Positions 1 to 12,600 of a DNA stretch of 64,000 nucleotides are shown piece after piece. The stretch covers positions 46,093,531 through 46,157,530 of the forward strand of contig OY754338.1 of assembly GCA_963573305.1 (NCBI GenBank), read 5' to 3'. The position numbers and the translations under genes are program-made. The notes beneath the pieces were generated by a model, which ran no database searches, was not told where the DNA came from, and worked only from the letters and a program-made list of their open reading frames with translations. The first letter of the stretch is position 1. Each line of letters begins with the position of its first letter. The DNA comes from Pyrrhosoma nymphula (taxonomy: Eukaryota > Arthropoda > Insecta > Odonata > Coenagrionidae).

Positions 1-690
1 CATTATTCGTGAAATAAAGTTCAGAAAGTCTTTGAATAAAAGAAGAATTTATTAGAAATAATTTTTTTGGGATAAATCATAACGTTTTCACTGAAAATAT
101 TATTTCAATTTCTTATTTAGTTTTAACAACATCAAGAATTTTCTGGATAATTGCATTTTAAGCTTGTTAACTCCTCACCAGCTGATGGATTCAGATAGAT
201 CCTCCCTCAACATTCTCTCATCTTTAGGTCCAGTTTCTGTAACAGATGATGATCCTCGGTTAAAGTACTGGATAGCATTTAAAATATTGCATATTGTTTG
301 TGGTCCACCTTAATTTTAATGGGAGAATAATTTGACCTGTATAGGTATTGTTGGAAGTTTATTTATATTCATTATGCCACTCTATTACTAACCCATGCTT
401 TGTAATTATAATGTCTTGTAACTCAATGCTTTCCTACTTACGTCTGCTTAATTGAAAAAAGTTTTTGGAATGTAGCTTGGGAAAACACTGCATGGGAGTT
501 AGCATGTTCCACGAAAATTCATATGACTTACTCAGCTTCCTTTGGCATTTTGTCAACCAATGCCTCTGTATCTATGTATTGATTAATGTAGATAAATTTG
601 ACTAGACTTTTTCTCCTAAGTAGTTAGTAATCATATAGTTGACTCAATCTTCCACTCCTCTTCATATCAATCTAACAGAAGGTAAAATTG
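1..690. other. AT-rich sequence, no gene or repeat recognised
   Basis: I see no reading frame with family resemblance, no tRNA-like boxes and no inverted repeat of note. It reads as ordinary intergenic or intronic AT-rich DNA. Confidence 0.5.
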
Positions 691-700
691 GTACAATTTA

Positions 701-795
701 CCCTCGATATAACGTCTACTTCTGTTGTCGGATAGGACTAAGATTTTAAGCAGGAAAACGTTATATCGGGAGTACGTTATTGCGGGGGTGCCTGT
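701..795. repeat. Short inverted repeat resembling Tigger/pogo termini
   Basis: The segment opens with CCCTCGATATAACGT (701-715). It carries the near-complement ACGTTATATCGGG at 758-770, about 40 bp further on, and then continues to a CAGGCACCCC-type end when read on the minus strand. Termini of the form CAG followed by CCTCGATATAACG are typical of pogo/Tigger DNA transposons and their non-autonomous relatives. There is no transposase coding sequence, and the left end lacks the expected CAG, so this is at most a truncated non-autonomous copy. The family assignment rests on terminal resemblance only. Confidence 0.5.
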
Positions 796-1084
796 ATTTG
801 ATAGGTTAACCCTCCTTATTTAAAAGCCGAAGGACTTAAAAATCTAATACATTCTTGGAAAGACTATTAGTTGCATTGATTTATGAAATTATGGATTATC
901 TAGAAGTTATTTCCACTTTTACTATTGTGAATCATGATTGAAGAAACTGTAATTAAAATATCCAAAGATATATAACTTGTGAGGAACTAAAGTAAACCAA
1001 ACGGGATTAATGTTGATGGAGGCTTAACGGAATAACTATGTCATTAACTTCTCAACCCAATACCAATGAATGGGATTACCATTC

Positions 1085-1475
1085 ATCATCATCAGAGTAA
1101 TCTACCGGTTAGGGGTAGGTTATGATGAAAGTCAGAGAATATCCAACAGACTCTTACACGTGCTGTGCCCTATCTACTTCTAGTATTTCTTTCTTCATCT
1201 CAGCATAAGCCCTACCTTTTTCATCCCATCCATAAAACATATTCTCTTTCTTCCCCTTCCCGGCTTTCCCAACATCCTTCCCTCTATCACGGCCTTCAGC
1301 AAACCATCACCCCTCATTATCCCCTTCAGCCACCTACCCTGTCTTCCCCTAATCTCATTCAAAAGAATCCTCTCCGCACACACCATGTCAAGCACTTCCT
1401 CATTTGCCTTCCTTTCTGCCCCATACAGTGCCACACTTCATATCAAGCTCTTCACCAGCCTCTTTTTTACGTTCC
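1085..1475 (-). mobile_element. LINE family A, copy 1: RT C-terminal fragment
   Basis: On the minus strand this encodes the region C-terminal to the reverse transcriptase catalytic core of a non-LTR retrotransposon. It reads KKRLVKSLI, a stop, then SVALYGAE, then RKANEEVLDM, and ends with a basic stretch (EGRMLGKPGRGRKR). These are the usual last blocks of such elements. The join between VALYGAE and RKANEEVLDM lacks about 29 residues present in related copies (the block around WTLRKEDRRRLEAFEMW), so an internal deletion is visible. Downstream there is a short 3' region with AACCGGTAGATTAC followed by TGATGATGATG. Copies 2 and 3 at 6398 and 15705 share this ending. The copy is dead: it is 5'-truncated and carries a stop and a deletion. 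Confidence 0.88.
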
Positions 1476-3115
1476 TTCTGCACAGCTGACTATACCCATT
1501 AGGCTTTCAAATCAGGTTTCATATTAATTTTATTTTTTTTATAATAAATAATTCCTTAAATATACTTGTCATAAAAACAAGTGTTGACGACTCTGGCAAT
1601 GAGAAGAGGAATGGTGACTTGAATATATTTCTGGCAGTTGTAAATACAAACTAGAGGCAAAATATGTTTATCTATGCTGATGAATAAATTGAATTTTTTA
1701 TTATAAAATAATTTTGTTTGTTTTTAATTACTGTCATCCATAGCATATCTTTATGGCCAGGATAATGTAAGTTGTAGACAAGCTTTTTGGAAAAATTAAA
1801 TTACAAGATATAATTATTCATGGGATGTAAATGCATATTTAACACTTCATCTTCATCCTAATCAAAACCTTGTCACTGCTATTGGATCTTTCTAATTTTT
1901 ATATTTATTGAAAGTTAACCTAAGGATCTATGATGTTAAGGAATATGATATTATGATCCAATTTACTGGAATAACCTATTTATGTGAGAATCATAGATAG
2001 TGTCTCAATTCATATTTTATCATTGCAAATAATAGAATGTATTTCAACTTTGGTCTTCTTTAATGTCCGGACGACATCATATCTCCTGTCAGAGGTAAGC
2101 TTACATTTAAGACATTCCTCGTATTGGTAGATGATTATGGATTGTAAGGTAAGGGGGAATGTCTTAGTCATATTAGTACAGTACATTCATTAATGACAGG
2201 ATGAAATATACTGCTAAGCGTATATTAGGTATTGTTAAAATAAATAATTTATTTGGTGTTATGGAAATTATTGGAATGCAAATGAAATTCTCTGGGTAAA
2301 AATTGCCCTTAGGTTACCTTAAAGAAACCACTTAGTCTTGTTCAAGCATGTAATGAATTTATTCATTACGAAATGGTTGTAATAAGATGAAGAGGGAATA
2401 TAAAATTAAGGGATACGAAATTTGAATCTGACATTTTTTGTTAGAATTATCGTTGTAGTCATGTTATGTTTCTGTAGGGCAAGGAATGTCATTATATTCA
2501 TTAATGTAAAAGGGTTGAGAATCTTAAATAAGCATACCTTCTGCTAGTGAATTTCATCTTTTGTCGGAACTTTTTTATTTGCCTGATCAGCAAATATCTG
2601 CCTAAGATTTTTGAGTGTAACCCTCCCGAATGGACAAGAGGATTAATACTCAAAATTTCTAGATGGGTGGTTAAATATTTATTCATACATTCTCTTTGTG
2701 ATGGCGTTTTTCCCCCTCCTCGGCTTCTGCAGTGGCATTAATGACTTATAATAAGTTGTCTCACTACCAACCAAATTTAATGTACAAATAACTGTTCCAA
2801 TAAATTTTAATGTGATAATTAATTTTAATATATATATGCGCTTATTAACAACACCTTATTGATTGTTTCTCGCAAAGAATAATGTATATATTTTCCTAAT
2901 AAATCTTGCGTTGACATTTTTTGAAGTCGCTTTTAACGTCGCGATCAATTCATTTCCACAGTTTAATCCACATTCACTGATAATTCATACATATTATAAA
3001 AAATCAACTTCGAGCAAATGTTAAAGGTACTTATTTGGCGAAACTACTTATCTCCGACTCAGACATCATCTTCAACGCTTATACGTCTTCTACGCAGAAC
3101 ACTATTACAATATTA
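1476..3115. other. AT-rich interval without recognised features
   Basis: Only short chance frames occur on both strands, none above about 65 codons and none with recognisable motifs. No tRNA-like boxes or long inverted repeats were seen. Confidence 0.45.
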
Positions 3116-3119
3116 TTGA

Positions 3120-4085
3120 TAATTAGGAAATTCCGCGGGAAATAGTAGTTATAAACATTCCATAATTACCGCTTTCGAATGTTTTCCGCTTGCCGAAGTT
3201 TTTCCGTGCATTTCATTGGTCGATTCTTGTAGCCTCGTATGCGGGCGCCGACTCAGAAGTATTTCATAGCGCAAGCGCGAATTTCGCTCATTGTAGCGCA
3301 AGTCGTGAGGACCATGAGATCAGCGAATGCGCTACAGGGAAAAATTGCGTTATGGGTAGCGATAGCGATTACGAAAAATAAAGAACCATGATCGCGCCCC
3401 TGAAGTCGACGAACAGGTCGCGCATCGAAACTTCCACGGGTATGGAGGCCCTGAGTTCATTTTCAACATTCGCCAGGAAAGCACCACACACTATATAAAG
3501 TGATGGTGAGAAAATCGTCGCATTTCAGTGGGAGACTTGGGTCGAAAGTATTGAGCTCTTCAGAGATCCGTACAAAAAGTAAAGTTGGGAGGATCATAAA
3601 GTTGAGATGCCGGTTCGAAAGCTAGATGGGTGTGAGAAGCGGGACCAGAGAAAGTTTAATTTGGAGGTCGGCGTGCAGCAAAGATACGAACGGGATCACT
3701 AAGGAATGAATTGGACCCTGAAGATTACGCCTGAGTGACGAAATAGGGGTAGAAATGAAACGATCCCACACGGTGCCTTATCTAGTCAACCACTCGACTC
3801 TAAAAAGGTACTCAAGGCTCCCCCTAAGACCCAGGTAAGGTCCCGTTTACAACTTTATGAACGTTCATAAGCATTGTTATGAGGCATAACCCTCAGCCCT
3901 CTTCTTTAAAAGCCTTATATCTCTTACACGAGGGGCCGATTCTATAACTTGGCTGACGTTCGAACGTTAGGGATCCGTTCACCTTCGATCGAGCTTAATT
4001 TATTCGAGTGATGACCAACGAGCGATTTTGTAAGGCCGATCGTTCAGCAGACCATCTAACGTTACGGTGTGGTCAGATTTACAGC
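3120..4085. other. CpG-rich block with an imperfect inverted repeat at its right end
   Basis: The composition shifts abruptly from the AT-rich flanks to a CpG-rich stretch (for example GCGCAAGCGCGAATTTCGC near 3270). A 12-bp perfect palindrome, ACGTTCGAACGT, lies at 3956-3967. AACGTTAG there has a counterpart CTAACGTT near 4056-4063, so about 3943-4085 may be a small inverted-repeat element. A frame of 63 codons at 3190-3381 has no family resemblance. A promoter or CpG island is possible, but no TATA/Inr/DPE set and no coding exon supports it. Confidence 0.3.
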
Positions 4086-6397
4086 ATATTTCGCACTTTT
4101 ATTCTCTTCTACGCATGCGCAATGAGTTCAATTTTGAATGACTGCATTTGTTTTAAATCATTTAAAAAATATTAAATTAAATAAACATTTCATTGCCTGA
4201 AAAATTGAACTTTACTTTCTCACGAGTACTATAGACGCCATATACTGCCCTCAATGCGTTCCCATTGGATTAATTATTTCCTAATTACTTGTCATTCTAT
4301 GACATTTACGGGTTCAACTCTTATGTCGTCCGCTTAGATTGGCATATACGTCTGCTTAAATTGCCTCTTGTATTTTAATTACACTCAAATCGTCTTTACT
4401 TGATTATGAAGCACTTTATATGCCTACTTCTGACGGGTAATCAAAATTTCCAAGCTTATCATCACCAAAATTCTAAAAAATAATGTATCTGAATGACATC
4501 GGTCTCCTGTCGATCATACCATCTAGTAATCTACTAAAAAAAACGCTTTCCCTCATAAATAAACTTTGTCGCGGACTGAAAGATAAATAACACATAAATA
4601 CTGAACACAGAAATTGCCATTTTCCACTGGCAGATCAGTGCATTTTCACAAGTGGAAAATTGAAATTTCTGCATTCATTATGTTGAAATTCCACGACATC
4701 ACGCCTGATACTTCTCGTCATCTAAATAAACTAATGTTCTATGGTTCACTTCTAAGATAATTTTCCAAAACTACACTCAGACTATATGACACCTTGGCAT
4801 ATTACTTCGGACATGAATTGATTAGTATATTCATTGATACTTAAATATTATCCACTAGCTAGTCCCCATCATTAACCTACTCCTCAACCTCCATTACAAT
4901 TTAAACACAACCTTTGCCCCATCAAATCGAATAGAAATACATATATAACTCACTTTTACAAGACCGTTCACCGCATGTCAAGAGCAATCGTGGTATTACT
5001 TGTAGGAGAATTCCCTTTCTTCACACTTACAGAGGCTTGCAGGTGGCTATGATCAATATGATTGAATACTTTTAAAAAAATGTGAATAAGAAAAAACCTT
5101 TTATGACATTTCTCGGACCACAAATCTGGCTCAAATGCAATCCCATTGATTACAGAATCACACATTCCATGGTGTAAAGGAAGCTTATTCTCAGGCTGAA
5201 GGATTTACTCAACCGTAAAAGGAACTATTATGAGCTAAAAGAAAAATAGTTTAGATCCACTTCAATATCCAAACCTCTCGAGAATAATGTTAAATGCCAA
5301 ATCAAAACAGGTATAGAAGCAATTGGCAACTCAAGTTCACATTACACTCAAGAAAATTCGTAAAACTGGAGAATAACTCATGTACTATAAGTTTTAGGGT
5401 TAAAGATAGATTAAAGGTCAACAGTATATATAAATCAGCTAAAATAAATGCATTATAAACATTTCATAATTTCAGAAACTTCATCGCCGGTGGGTTATGA
5501 CATCTACGCGGTTAAGTATTACACCAATACATTAAGAAACGGAGGCAAAGCAACATGGGAAGAAAATCGTACTCTTGCGAATGCTTCGATCCCGAATGAC
5601 GAGAGGTACTAAGACCTGCTGTGAAGTAGTCTTATGCAGGCGGGAAAAGAGAAATGGGGTTCAAAGCGGAACGTTTTACCACTGAGGGGAAGGTGAATTG
5701 GGGATTAGGAAAATACTTCGGTCGCCGCTCCAAGGAATGAGTTGGATCTGTGGGCTGAGGCTTTGGAGGCCATTCCACAGAGGGAAGAGCGGGGTCACGA
5801 TGAAATATATGTGAGGCTTGGAAAGGAAATTTCCCAGAAATAGTTGCCAAAGCCACCCTTCGAGTGGCTGGGAGAGCAAAGGTTTCATTCAAACGCCTTG
5901 GAATTCAGCTTTACCATTTTCCAACGTTAGCGTAACTGTTAGGTATGCTTTGGTTGTTCAAGATTCGTCGACAGTCAACGTGGCCGTTCCGCAACACTCA
6001 TTACTCATTTGTGTCCACTTTTGCTTAAAAAAGCGACAAGCGTAGCCAAGTAGCCTTGAACACATTTCTTTCAACATAAATAAACTTTGCTATAAGTAGA
6101 ATGGGAAGAGATAGAAGCCGGAATAAAAGTGGGAGGCTAACTGACAACATTGGTTAGATTCGTGGACGAACAGGCGTTGGTTAATCAACCATCCAATAAC
6201 TTACATGCTTTGCTAGAAGCATTAAAAATCAGCGCGGGAAAAATAGAATAAAGATAGATCATAAGACAAAAAAGTGATGACAAACAAATCAAGAGGGGGT
6301 CATAAAAGTATGTGGGCATAAACTGAAGCAAGTAGAGTAATGTGATTACTTGTTTAGCACGTAGAAAGAAAATGGGTCAAGTAGCAAAGACACTGGA
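4086..6397. other. No gene recognised; local GC-rich patch and a small hairpin
   Basis: Mostly AT-rich. ATTTTCCACT near 4620 has a complement AGTGGAAAAT near 4661, giving a small imperfect hairpin. The GC-richer patch at about 5600-5900 holds overlapping chance frames on both strands, with no recognisable domain. Nothing else was supported. Confidence 0.4.
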
Positions 6398-6930
6398 AAT
6401 AGAATAGCGAAAGCGGAAGAGGCATTTAGCAGTAGGAGTGAGCTTATGACGGGGACCTCGGGAAAAGAAGGGAAGGGTTTAACATGGGGAGTAGCGTTTT
6501 ATGTAGCAGAGACGCGGACTCTAACACAGGAATACGAGAATAGGCAGTAAGCGTCTAAGATGTTGATTTGGAGGAAGATGAGGAAAGTACGGTGGACGAA
6601 AATGAAGATAAACAAGAAATGCTTGGAATTATGCTGGGTGGGGAGAGAAAAATTCGGGAGGAGATTAGGAGAAGGCAGAGTAGGTGGTTGAACGGGTAAT
6701 GCGGGGCAAAGGGTTGCTGAATACCGTGATAAAGGGGAGGATACTTAATATGCGAGGAAGAGAAAGGAAGGGATTAGGTTTTAAGGACGGGATGAGGGAT
6801 GTAGGACATGCGCCGGGATTACGAAAAAGATATCGTTAAGTAAGATAGAGGTTTGTACCAGTAAAAGTCCAGAGAACTTTACTTTCTACCATTTAAACAT
6901 TCGCTAACCGGTAGATTGCCCTAAAAAAAA
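6398..6930 (+). mobile_element. LINE family A, copy 2: RT C-terminal fragment
   Basis: The plus strand begins NRIAKAEEAFSSRSELMTGT, the region just after the RT catalytic core. After frame changes it continues with VAFYVAETRTLTQE, WRKMRKVRWTKMK, a segment matching QSRWL, and an EGRxLxxRGRxRKG-like basic tail. Order and spacing match the C-terminal part of non-LTR retrotransposon ORF2 proteins. The reading frame shifts several times, so it is a pseudogene. Its 3' region ends in CTAACCGGTAGATTGCC followed by an A-run near 6925, the same ending as copies 1 and 3. It aligns with copy 1 over the RGRxRKR tail and lacks the deletion seen there. Confidence 0.88.
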
Positions 6931-7324
6931 ATGATAGTAGCAAGTCTTTCATTAAAGTTTTACCGCTCCACTAATGCGGTCAGGGTTGTTCCTTAGAACG
7001 TATTTGTTACAGCTGAACTCTAGTGAATGCGAATGAATCTGCAGTCATTGCACTTCGTCAGAAGGTGAGATACGGTGAGAAGGGTGCCGCATATCCATCA
7101 CAGAGATGAGGAGTTTTCTGCAATGGGGAATATGCATTGATTTAAAATACTATATGTATGTGAAGTTCATATTCTTCAATGTAGAGGACTAAAGTAATAT
7201 TAAAAAGCGTTCTTACGGAAGCGGTAAGGTATTCCAGACACAAATACGGCGTTTCCACGTTTTTTTCAGCAGGTTAGCCCCAAAGAGTAAAAAATAATTA
7301 GCCAAATAAAAAATACAAAATGCT

Positions 7325-7550
7325 GAATTGGCCGTGTAGTATGTAACTTTAACGACGTCGCCCGCAAGTGTTTACACAAATGGGTGAAATAAACCGTGAA
7401 AAAATGATTAGCCTAAACCAGGAATCGAACCCAGACCCCTTTAAATTACGCCATTTGCTCAAACCAGTTACACAACCAGACGGGTTTGGGTTCGAATACC
7501 AGTCCAGGCAAATATATTTTTTCGCTGATAATTTTACATATTTGGAAAAG
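7325..7550. mobile_element. tRNA-derived SINE, two units head to head
   Basis: The left unit is on the minus strand (about 7325-7480). It has a tRNA-like head with the B-box-like GGGTTCGATTCCTGG, and then a tail containing AATCATTTTTTCACGG and an end with CACTTGCGGGCGACGTCG. The right unit is a shorter plus-strand copy (about 7470-7550) with GGGTTCGAATACC and a similar T-rich tail. The tRNA parts therefore face each other in the middle. Related units occur at 15068, 18165, 21797, 32192, 36785, 37035, 47395 and 49060. An open frame running through it (7368-7613) is incidental. Confidence 0.75.
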
Positions 7551-9980
7551 ATAATAATTTATATTCCCTCCATCGATCAAGACGAACTGATAAAATTTGC
7601 TCCTCACTATTGAAATACTTGTTGAGCGGAGAAGCGATTCCTTGGGGTGATATCAAAACATTGTAATTCTTTCTTTAGGATCGCGTTACTTTTCAAAATT
7701 TTAATGCGCTTTTTAAAATTTGTAGTTCATATTTGGAGTTAATGCACATACACATGGATTGAAAACATGAGCTCATTAGAACATTTTCTATTGGGTACAA
7801 TAATCTAAAACAAAGTAAATTTTGTACAAAGGTTTTAAATAAACATGATGATTCTTCATGAGTTCTAGATGCGATTACTCCACACTATAATCATGCCCGA
7901 AGATATATCCAATCAATGCGCAACCTTGGTAACGATGTGCCTCCATTATAGTTAATTAATATTATTTACAGTTATGGCGATTAAATAGTAATAAAACGTT
8001 ACCATATAAAAAAGAAGAAAACCTGCCTTTAAATTCAGAATTTGATGAGTGAAGTCCGTATAAAGTAATTAAACACCTTAGATATATTACTCATACTGTT
8101 GAAACTATTGAGATGAAAACAAGATGTGGGATATTTTTTTCACAATTGCAACTTACAAGAAAATATTACGCGGAGTAAATATAAAGGAGATTAAGATGTG
8201 ACATTAATGAAAATAATCATTTTATATAATATGGCATGATTCTCGTCGTCTTGTTATCTAAAATATTTTCACTCATTTCGTTATTTTAAGAATGTATTTT
8301 AATCGTTTTCTTTATACACAATTGTGGTGTGAAACTTTTTTTGCGGATGTGTCGGCTGCTGAACAAGAAACTTACAAGAAAGCAGATATAATTTTTTTTA
8401 ATGAAAGGAAACCCGCTCCGAGGAAAGGAGCATAGAGCGCCGCGCCGTTTGATGCGTTGAAGAGAAGAATTACTGAAGGAAAAAAAATAAGTGAACGAAA
8501 AAGGGTAAAGAAGCAGAAAGTGAACGAGGGAGAAGATAAAATTTAAACGTGAATGAGAAAACCCTGAGGCGGCAACTTCCTAGATTTTGGGAGTTAATAA
8601 TTAAACAAATATGTGTAAGGCAATAGTTTAAAACAATACAGGAGCAACAGCAAACGCACTTTATGTTGGACGGTAATATCTCTTAGAAACTGAAACGTCC
8701 CTTTGATCCATCCGAGCTCATTACTAATTTTGTCGAGTAGTTCAAAATCACATATTTTTATGAGGATTACTCTTTAAACTTTTCGAGAAAATCTGAGAGT
8801 TTCGAAGTGCCTTTAGAACACAAGTTCAAAACACAAGTCAGAATAACACACGGCGCACATAAGGTTATAATCATACAATGGATACCTAAATAAATTATTA
8901 AAGCTACTGAGAGTACTTGTTAAAGTTTAACTAAGCGTTTTTTATTTGTTTAAATTTAATTTAATTACACAGTGAAAATACTAGTAATTTGTTGCCTATT
9001 ACAAACAATACTTACTTCCTTCGTAGAGCTCCAATGAAATAATATACGGCCGATGGGGCACTCAGCCGGGGAATTTGAACCCAAGAATAGAAAATAACCT
9101 TTTGGGAATGAATCGGTTTTTCTCAATACTATAACTAAGGCTATATTTAACTATTAAAATAAGGTCCATCATCAGACATCTACTATGCCTTTACCCTTAT
9201 CTTTTGAACGATGAGAAAACTGACGTCAGATGAACTCCGCCTTCCTCATTGAAAACTAATACATCATACCTAAAGATGGAAGGTATGCTTATATGCGATC
9301 CATACTGAGAATTCGAGAGAAAATTGTTTTTGCTAATTGAGAGTTTAGATGAAAATTCCGATTTCATGGGCGCACAATAAATCAGAAGGCTCTGACGAAT
9401 TTTCGTTTAGTTCTGACAATTTTGACGGCGTATGACGCTGAAGAAACACTGTAAATTTTTGCTTAATTTAATTTAAGGTCACGTAAATTAACAAAGCTAA
9501 GTGTCCAAAGGCACCATAGAGGTGTTATTAACTAAAGAAAGAATGTAAATTCCAAATAGACCGTTGAAAATCCGAATGTTTAAGTACAAATGACCCATTA
9601 AAACCAGTTCGTATATGGTAGAGGACGAATGACACACAAATAGTTCTTAAGTCGTAGAAAATTGGGTGTTACTGCCCTTACCACATTCTACATACTCTCG
9701 TACGTTTTTTGGGGTCTGATGTTCTGGTATGTAGAAGAAGAACAGTTTTACCTGGTAGGACGTCTGAAACAACCTGATTGAAAGTAATGATTGGACGAAG
9801 TGTAACAATAACATAGCAGCAGAAAGACGTAGAAAGTGTACTGATCCGAAGAATGAAAATAAACATGGAAAGAGATGTTTTTAAATGAAAAAGGACAGTC
9901 AAAATGAACTCAAGGACGATTGAAGAACAACATTTTTTAAATCGATTAGGGGCCTGACGAAATTTCGTTTCAATGACCAC
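7551..9980. other. No gene recognised
   Basis: AT-rich with a short purine-rich run around 8450-8550. A B-box-like GGGTTCAAATTCCCC can be read on the minus strand near 9070-9085, but I could not find an A box or a cloverleaf with it. No supported features. Confidence 0.4.
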
Positions 9981-9984
9981 AGAG

Positions 9985-10025
9985 CTATTAGAAGAATGTA
10001 TAAAAATGCGAAACGTCGGTAAAGA
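9985..10025 (+). repeat. Short GCGAAACGTCGG motif fragment of a foldback repeat
   Basis: The plus strand reads AGAAGAATG, a short A-rich stretch, then GCGAAACGTCGGTAAAG. The hairpin repeat at 63030-63066 has the same ending (GGCGAAACGTCGGC). It is probably a remnant of the same class of element. No matching inverted arm was seen nearby, so it may be solo or truncated. Confidence 0.35.
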
Positions 10026-10818
10026 GAAATATAATAATTAAAAATTATTGGACCTATATATCCTGAAATAAGAAAAAAAGATATTTTATTACATAATAAG
10101 AGGTCATGAAGAGGAATCATCCATATTTTTTGTAGCTCAGTGATTTTTTTAACATTTTCTGAAGATTTACGTCTGATTATGGTACCTATGTAAACAAAGA
10201 AGGATATTTTCCCTAAGTACAGGCACCAACGGCATTCTAAACCGAAGGAAATAGGATGTTGCAAAAGAACGAATTGGTTGAGTTGAAGAAGTAGAATTCA
10301 GAATTATTACGATAGTATAAGCGACATATTCACTGAACAAAATTAAATAAAATTGGCCTCCACAGAACGAATACGATTTCATCTTTCTAGCCATGACACT
10401 ATATTACGCAGTTGCTTATATATTTTCCGAGAAGTTTTCCAAAATATAGAAGACATTTCCAGGTGATATGACGCGGTTATGAACTCCATAACGGCATATT
10501 TATAAAAAAAGTAATTTCAGATACAATGATCGCTTAAAAATATACTTAACTCTTGTGTTTTTTCGCATGTTTTTAAAATTATTTTTCAAAATAAATTTAT
10601 TGCTCACGGTCATTCTTACTATAAAAATTACATTACATAATTGTGAAGGCGTTTACAACACACGGAATTAAACAAATAAGTTGAATACTGAAATATGTAT
10701 GCTTCATTCATTACTGAGAAATTCAGGCATAAAAGCAAAGTTTTTTTGCCATTTATATTAATATATTTACTTCATGCTTAGTACAACAGCTTAGAAAAGG
10801 AATTGAATGTGGTCTCTA

Positions 10819-12056
10819 TTTATCTACATCTACATACTACCCCGCAAGCCGCCTCAATAGGCGTGTGTCGGGGGGTGTTAGGACACCAGCCGTTTAAATA
10901 TAAAAAGGAAACGCTCTAGTGAATTTACCCCTTGAATTTATTAAAGTCCCTTATTGTTCGGGGGAAAAACGAATTACCATACCTATCCGTTTGGAAAAAT
11001 ATCTCTCTTAATTTATCGTTTCTGTCGAACCTGGAAATATAGTGGCGTTCTAATATGATGTTCTCCGTGTCGCTCTTAAATATATCTATTCTTAATTGCT
11101 CAAGTAATGTAAGCCTAGCACCTCCGCGCAGCCTCCGAGTCTCTAGCGGCTCCCAGCCTAATTCGTTTAACATCTGTGTAACACTGTCTGTACGCCCGTT
11201 TTATTAAGTTCCCGGATTAAGTCTTTCTGCTCCGGATCTCATATGCTCGCTGCATATTCAAGGTGTGGCCGGACGAGTGAGAAATAGCACCTCTTTTACT
11301 TTTTCATCCGAAAATCTTCCCACAATACGCTTGACGAATCCTAGCTTCTTCAGAGCTCTGCCACAAATATTTCTTATATGTGTTCCCCACGATAGGTCCG
11401 AAGTTATCGTAACTCCCAGATACTTCACTTCATCTGTCGCCTTTATGTTAACACCATCCACAGCATATACATGGGAATAGTTGGACGACCTCCGCAAGAA
11501 ATGTACCGCCGTGCATTTGCTCAGATTAAGTTCGAGTCCCCACTCTTGGCTCCACACATGAACGTTGTTTAAATCCGATGATAGAATTTCAAAGTCAGAG
11601 TGATCACTAATTTCACGATAGATGACAGCGCCGTCGGCAAATAAACGTATTTTACTACTAATTCGAGAGCATAGATCATTTATGTATATAATGAACAAAA
11701 GGGGGCCGATTACGCTTCCTTGATTCACCAGATTTGAGAACGTCATGAAGAAAGAGCGCGAGTTGTGTTTCACATGATCTACCTTTCCGGAAGCCGTGCT
11801 GAGAGCCATGGAGGACGTTACGACTGTCCAGGAACGTCATGATATTGCTAACGACGATATGTTCGAGTATCTTGCCTAGAATCGACGTTAATGAAATTGG
11901 TCGATAGTTCCCTGGGTCGTGTCTGTTCCCCTTTTTGAATATCGGTGTAACGTATATTATGACTAGAGAATTATCTTGCTCAAAATGCCTAAAGTTATAA
12001 ACTTGACTGACTTCACTACGTAAAGGTTCTGAACATTCGTCTTCATGATTAAACAA
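10819..12056 (-). mobile_element. LINE family B: CR1/Jockey-like RT, defective
   Basis: This is the best-preserved coding remnant. From 12056 leftward the minus strand shows VTPIFKKGNRHDPGNYRPIS and QHGFRKGRSCETQL, the early RT blocks. In another frame come NQGSVIGPLLFIIYINDL, RLFADGAVIYRE (the catalytic block, where FADD is expected), LELNLSKCTAVHF and YLGVTITSDLSWGTHI. A further frame (11173-10925) gives LNELGWEPLETRRLRGGARL and SFFPRTIRDFNKFKG, the usual C-terminus. About 65-70 residues between CETQLALFLHDVL and SGxxQGSV are missing, with a frame change at the junction near 11735. The second catalytic aspartate reads as glycine (codon 11631-11633). The 3' end reads TGTAGATGTAGATAAA at the 10819 side. 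It is 5'-truncated; no endonuclease domain was seen. No polymerase activity is expected. Confidence 0.93.
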
Positions 12057-12600
12057 AATTTTTAATATTTTACAACACTCCTCAAAAACGTTTCAAATCT
12101 ACTTTTAAGTAGAAAATCAGAGTAGATACGATCCATCCAAACACCCTAAAAATGAATGAACAAATAAATCACACATTTTGCTCTGACGTCGTTGAAAATT
12201 ATCGGATTCCCTGGCCGATTGGATGCACTTTTTGTCCTTGAAATCGTGTTTTAAAATCGGTCTGCGTTTATGGGCTGATTGTAAACCTGTGTTTTCTTGA
12301 ATCCAATTTTGCGTTGTCGTCTGAAATACTCACATCTCTACTTTCAACGCAGAGTGCGTTGCAGCAGCTTGCTCAATGTGCTCTCTCCGTTATTCACTTG
12401 TTTTGGCTACTCTTCTACGAATAAGTTTAATACTCTTGCAGTTTTAGATGTGAACAATACCATTTTTCCCTTTCTAACTTTTAACATCAGAGGATGTTGA
12501 TTATAGCTTTAATCTTATAAAATGTAACCCGAAAAATCCACACAGTTCGGCCTAGGGACATTTTCATGCACGCGCCATGCTTTAAAAAGTTTTGACGAAT
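12057..12600. other. No gene recognised between LINE B and the GC-rich block
   Basis: A 67-codon frame at 12297-12500 has no family resemblance. The 5' part of LINE B cannot be followed beyond about 12056. Confidence 0.4.

Noticed and set aside
1165..1527. 120-codon plus-strand frame
   Set aside because: Shadow of the minus-strand LINE A copy 1.
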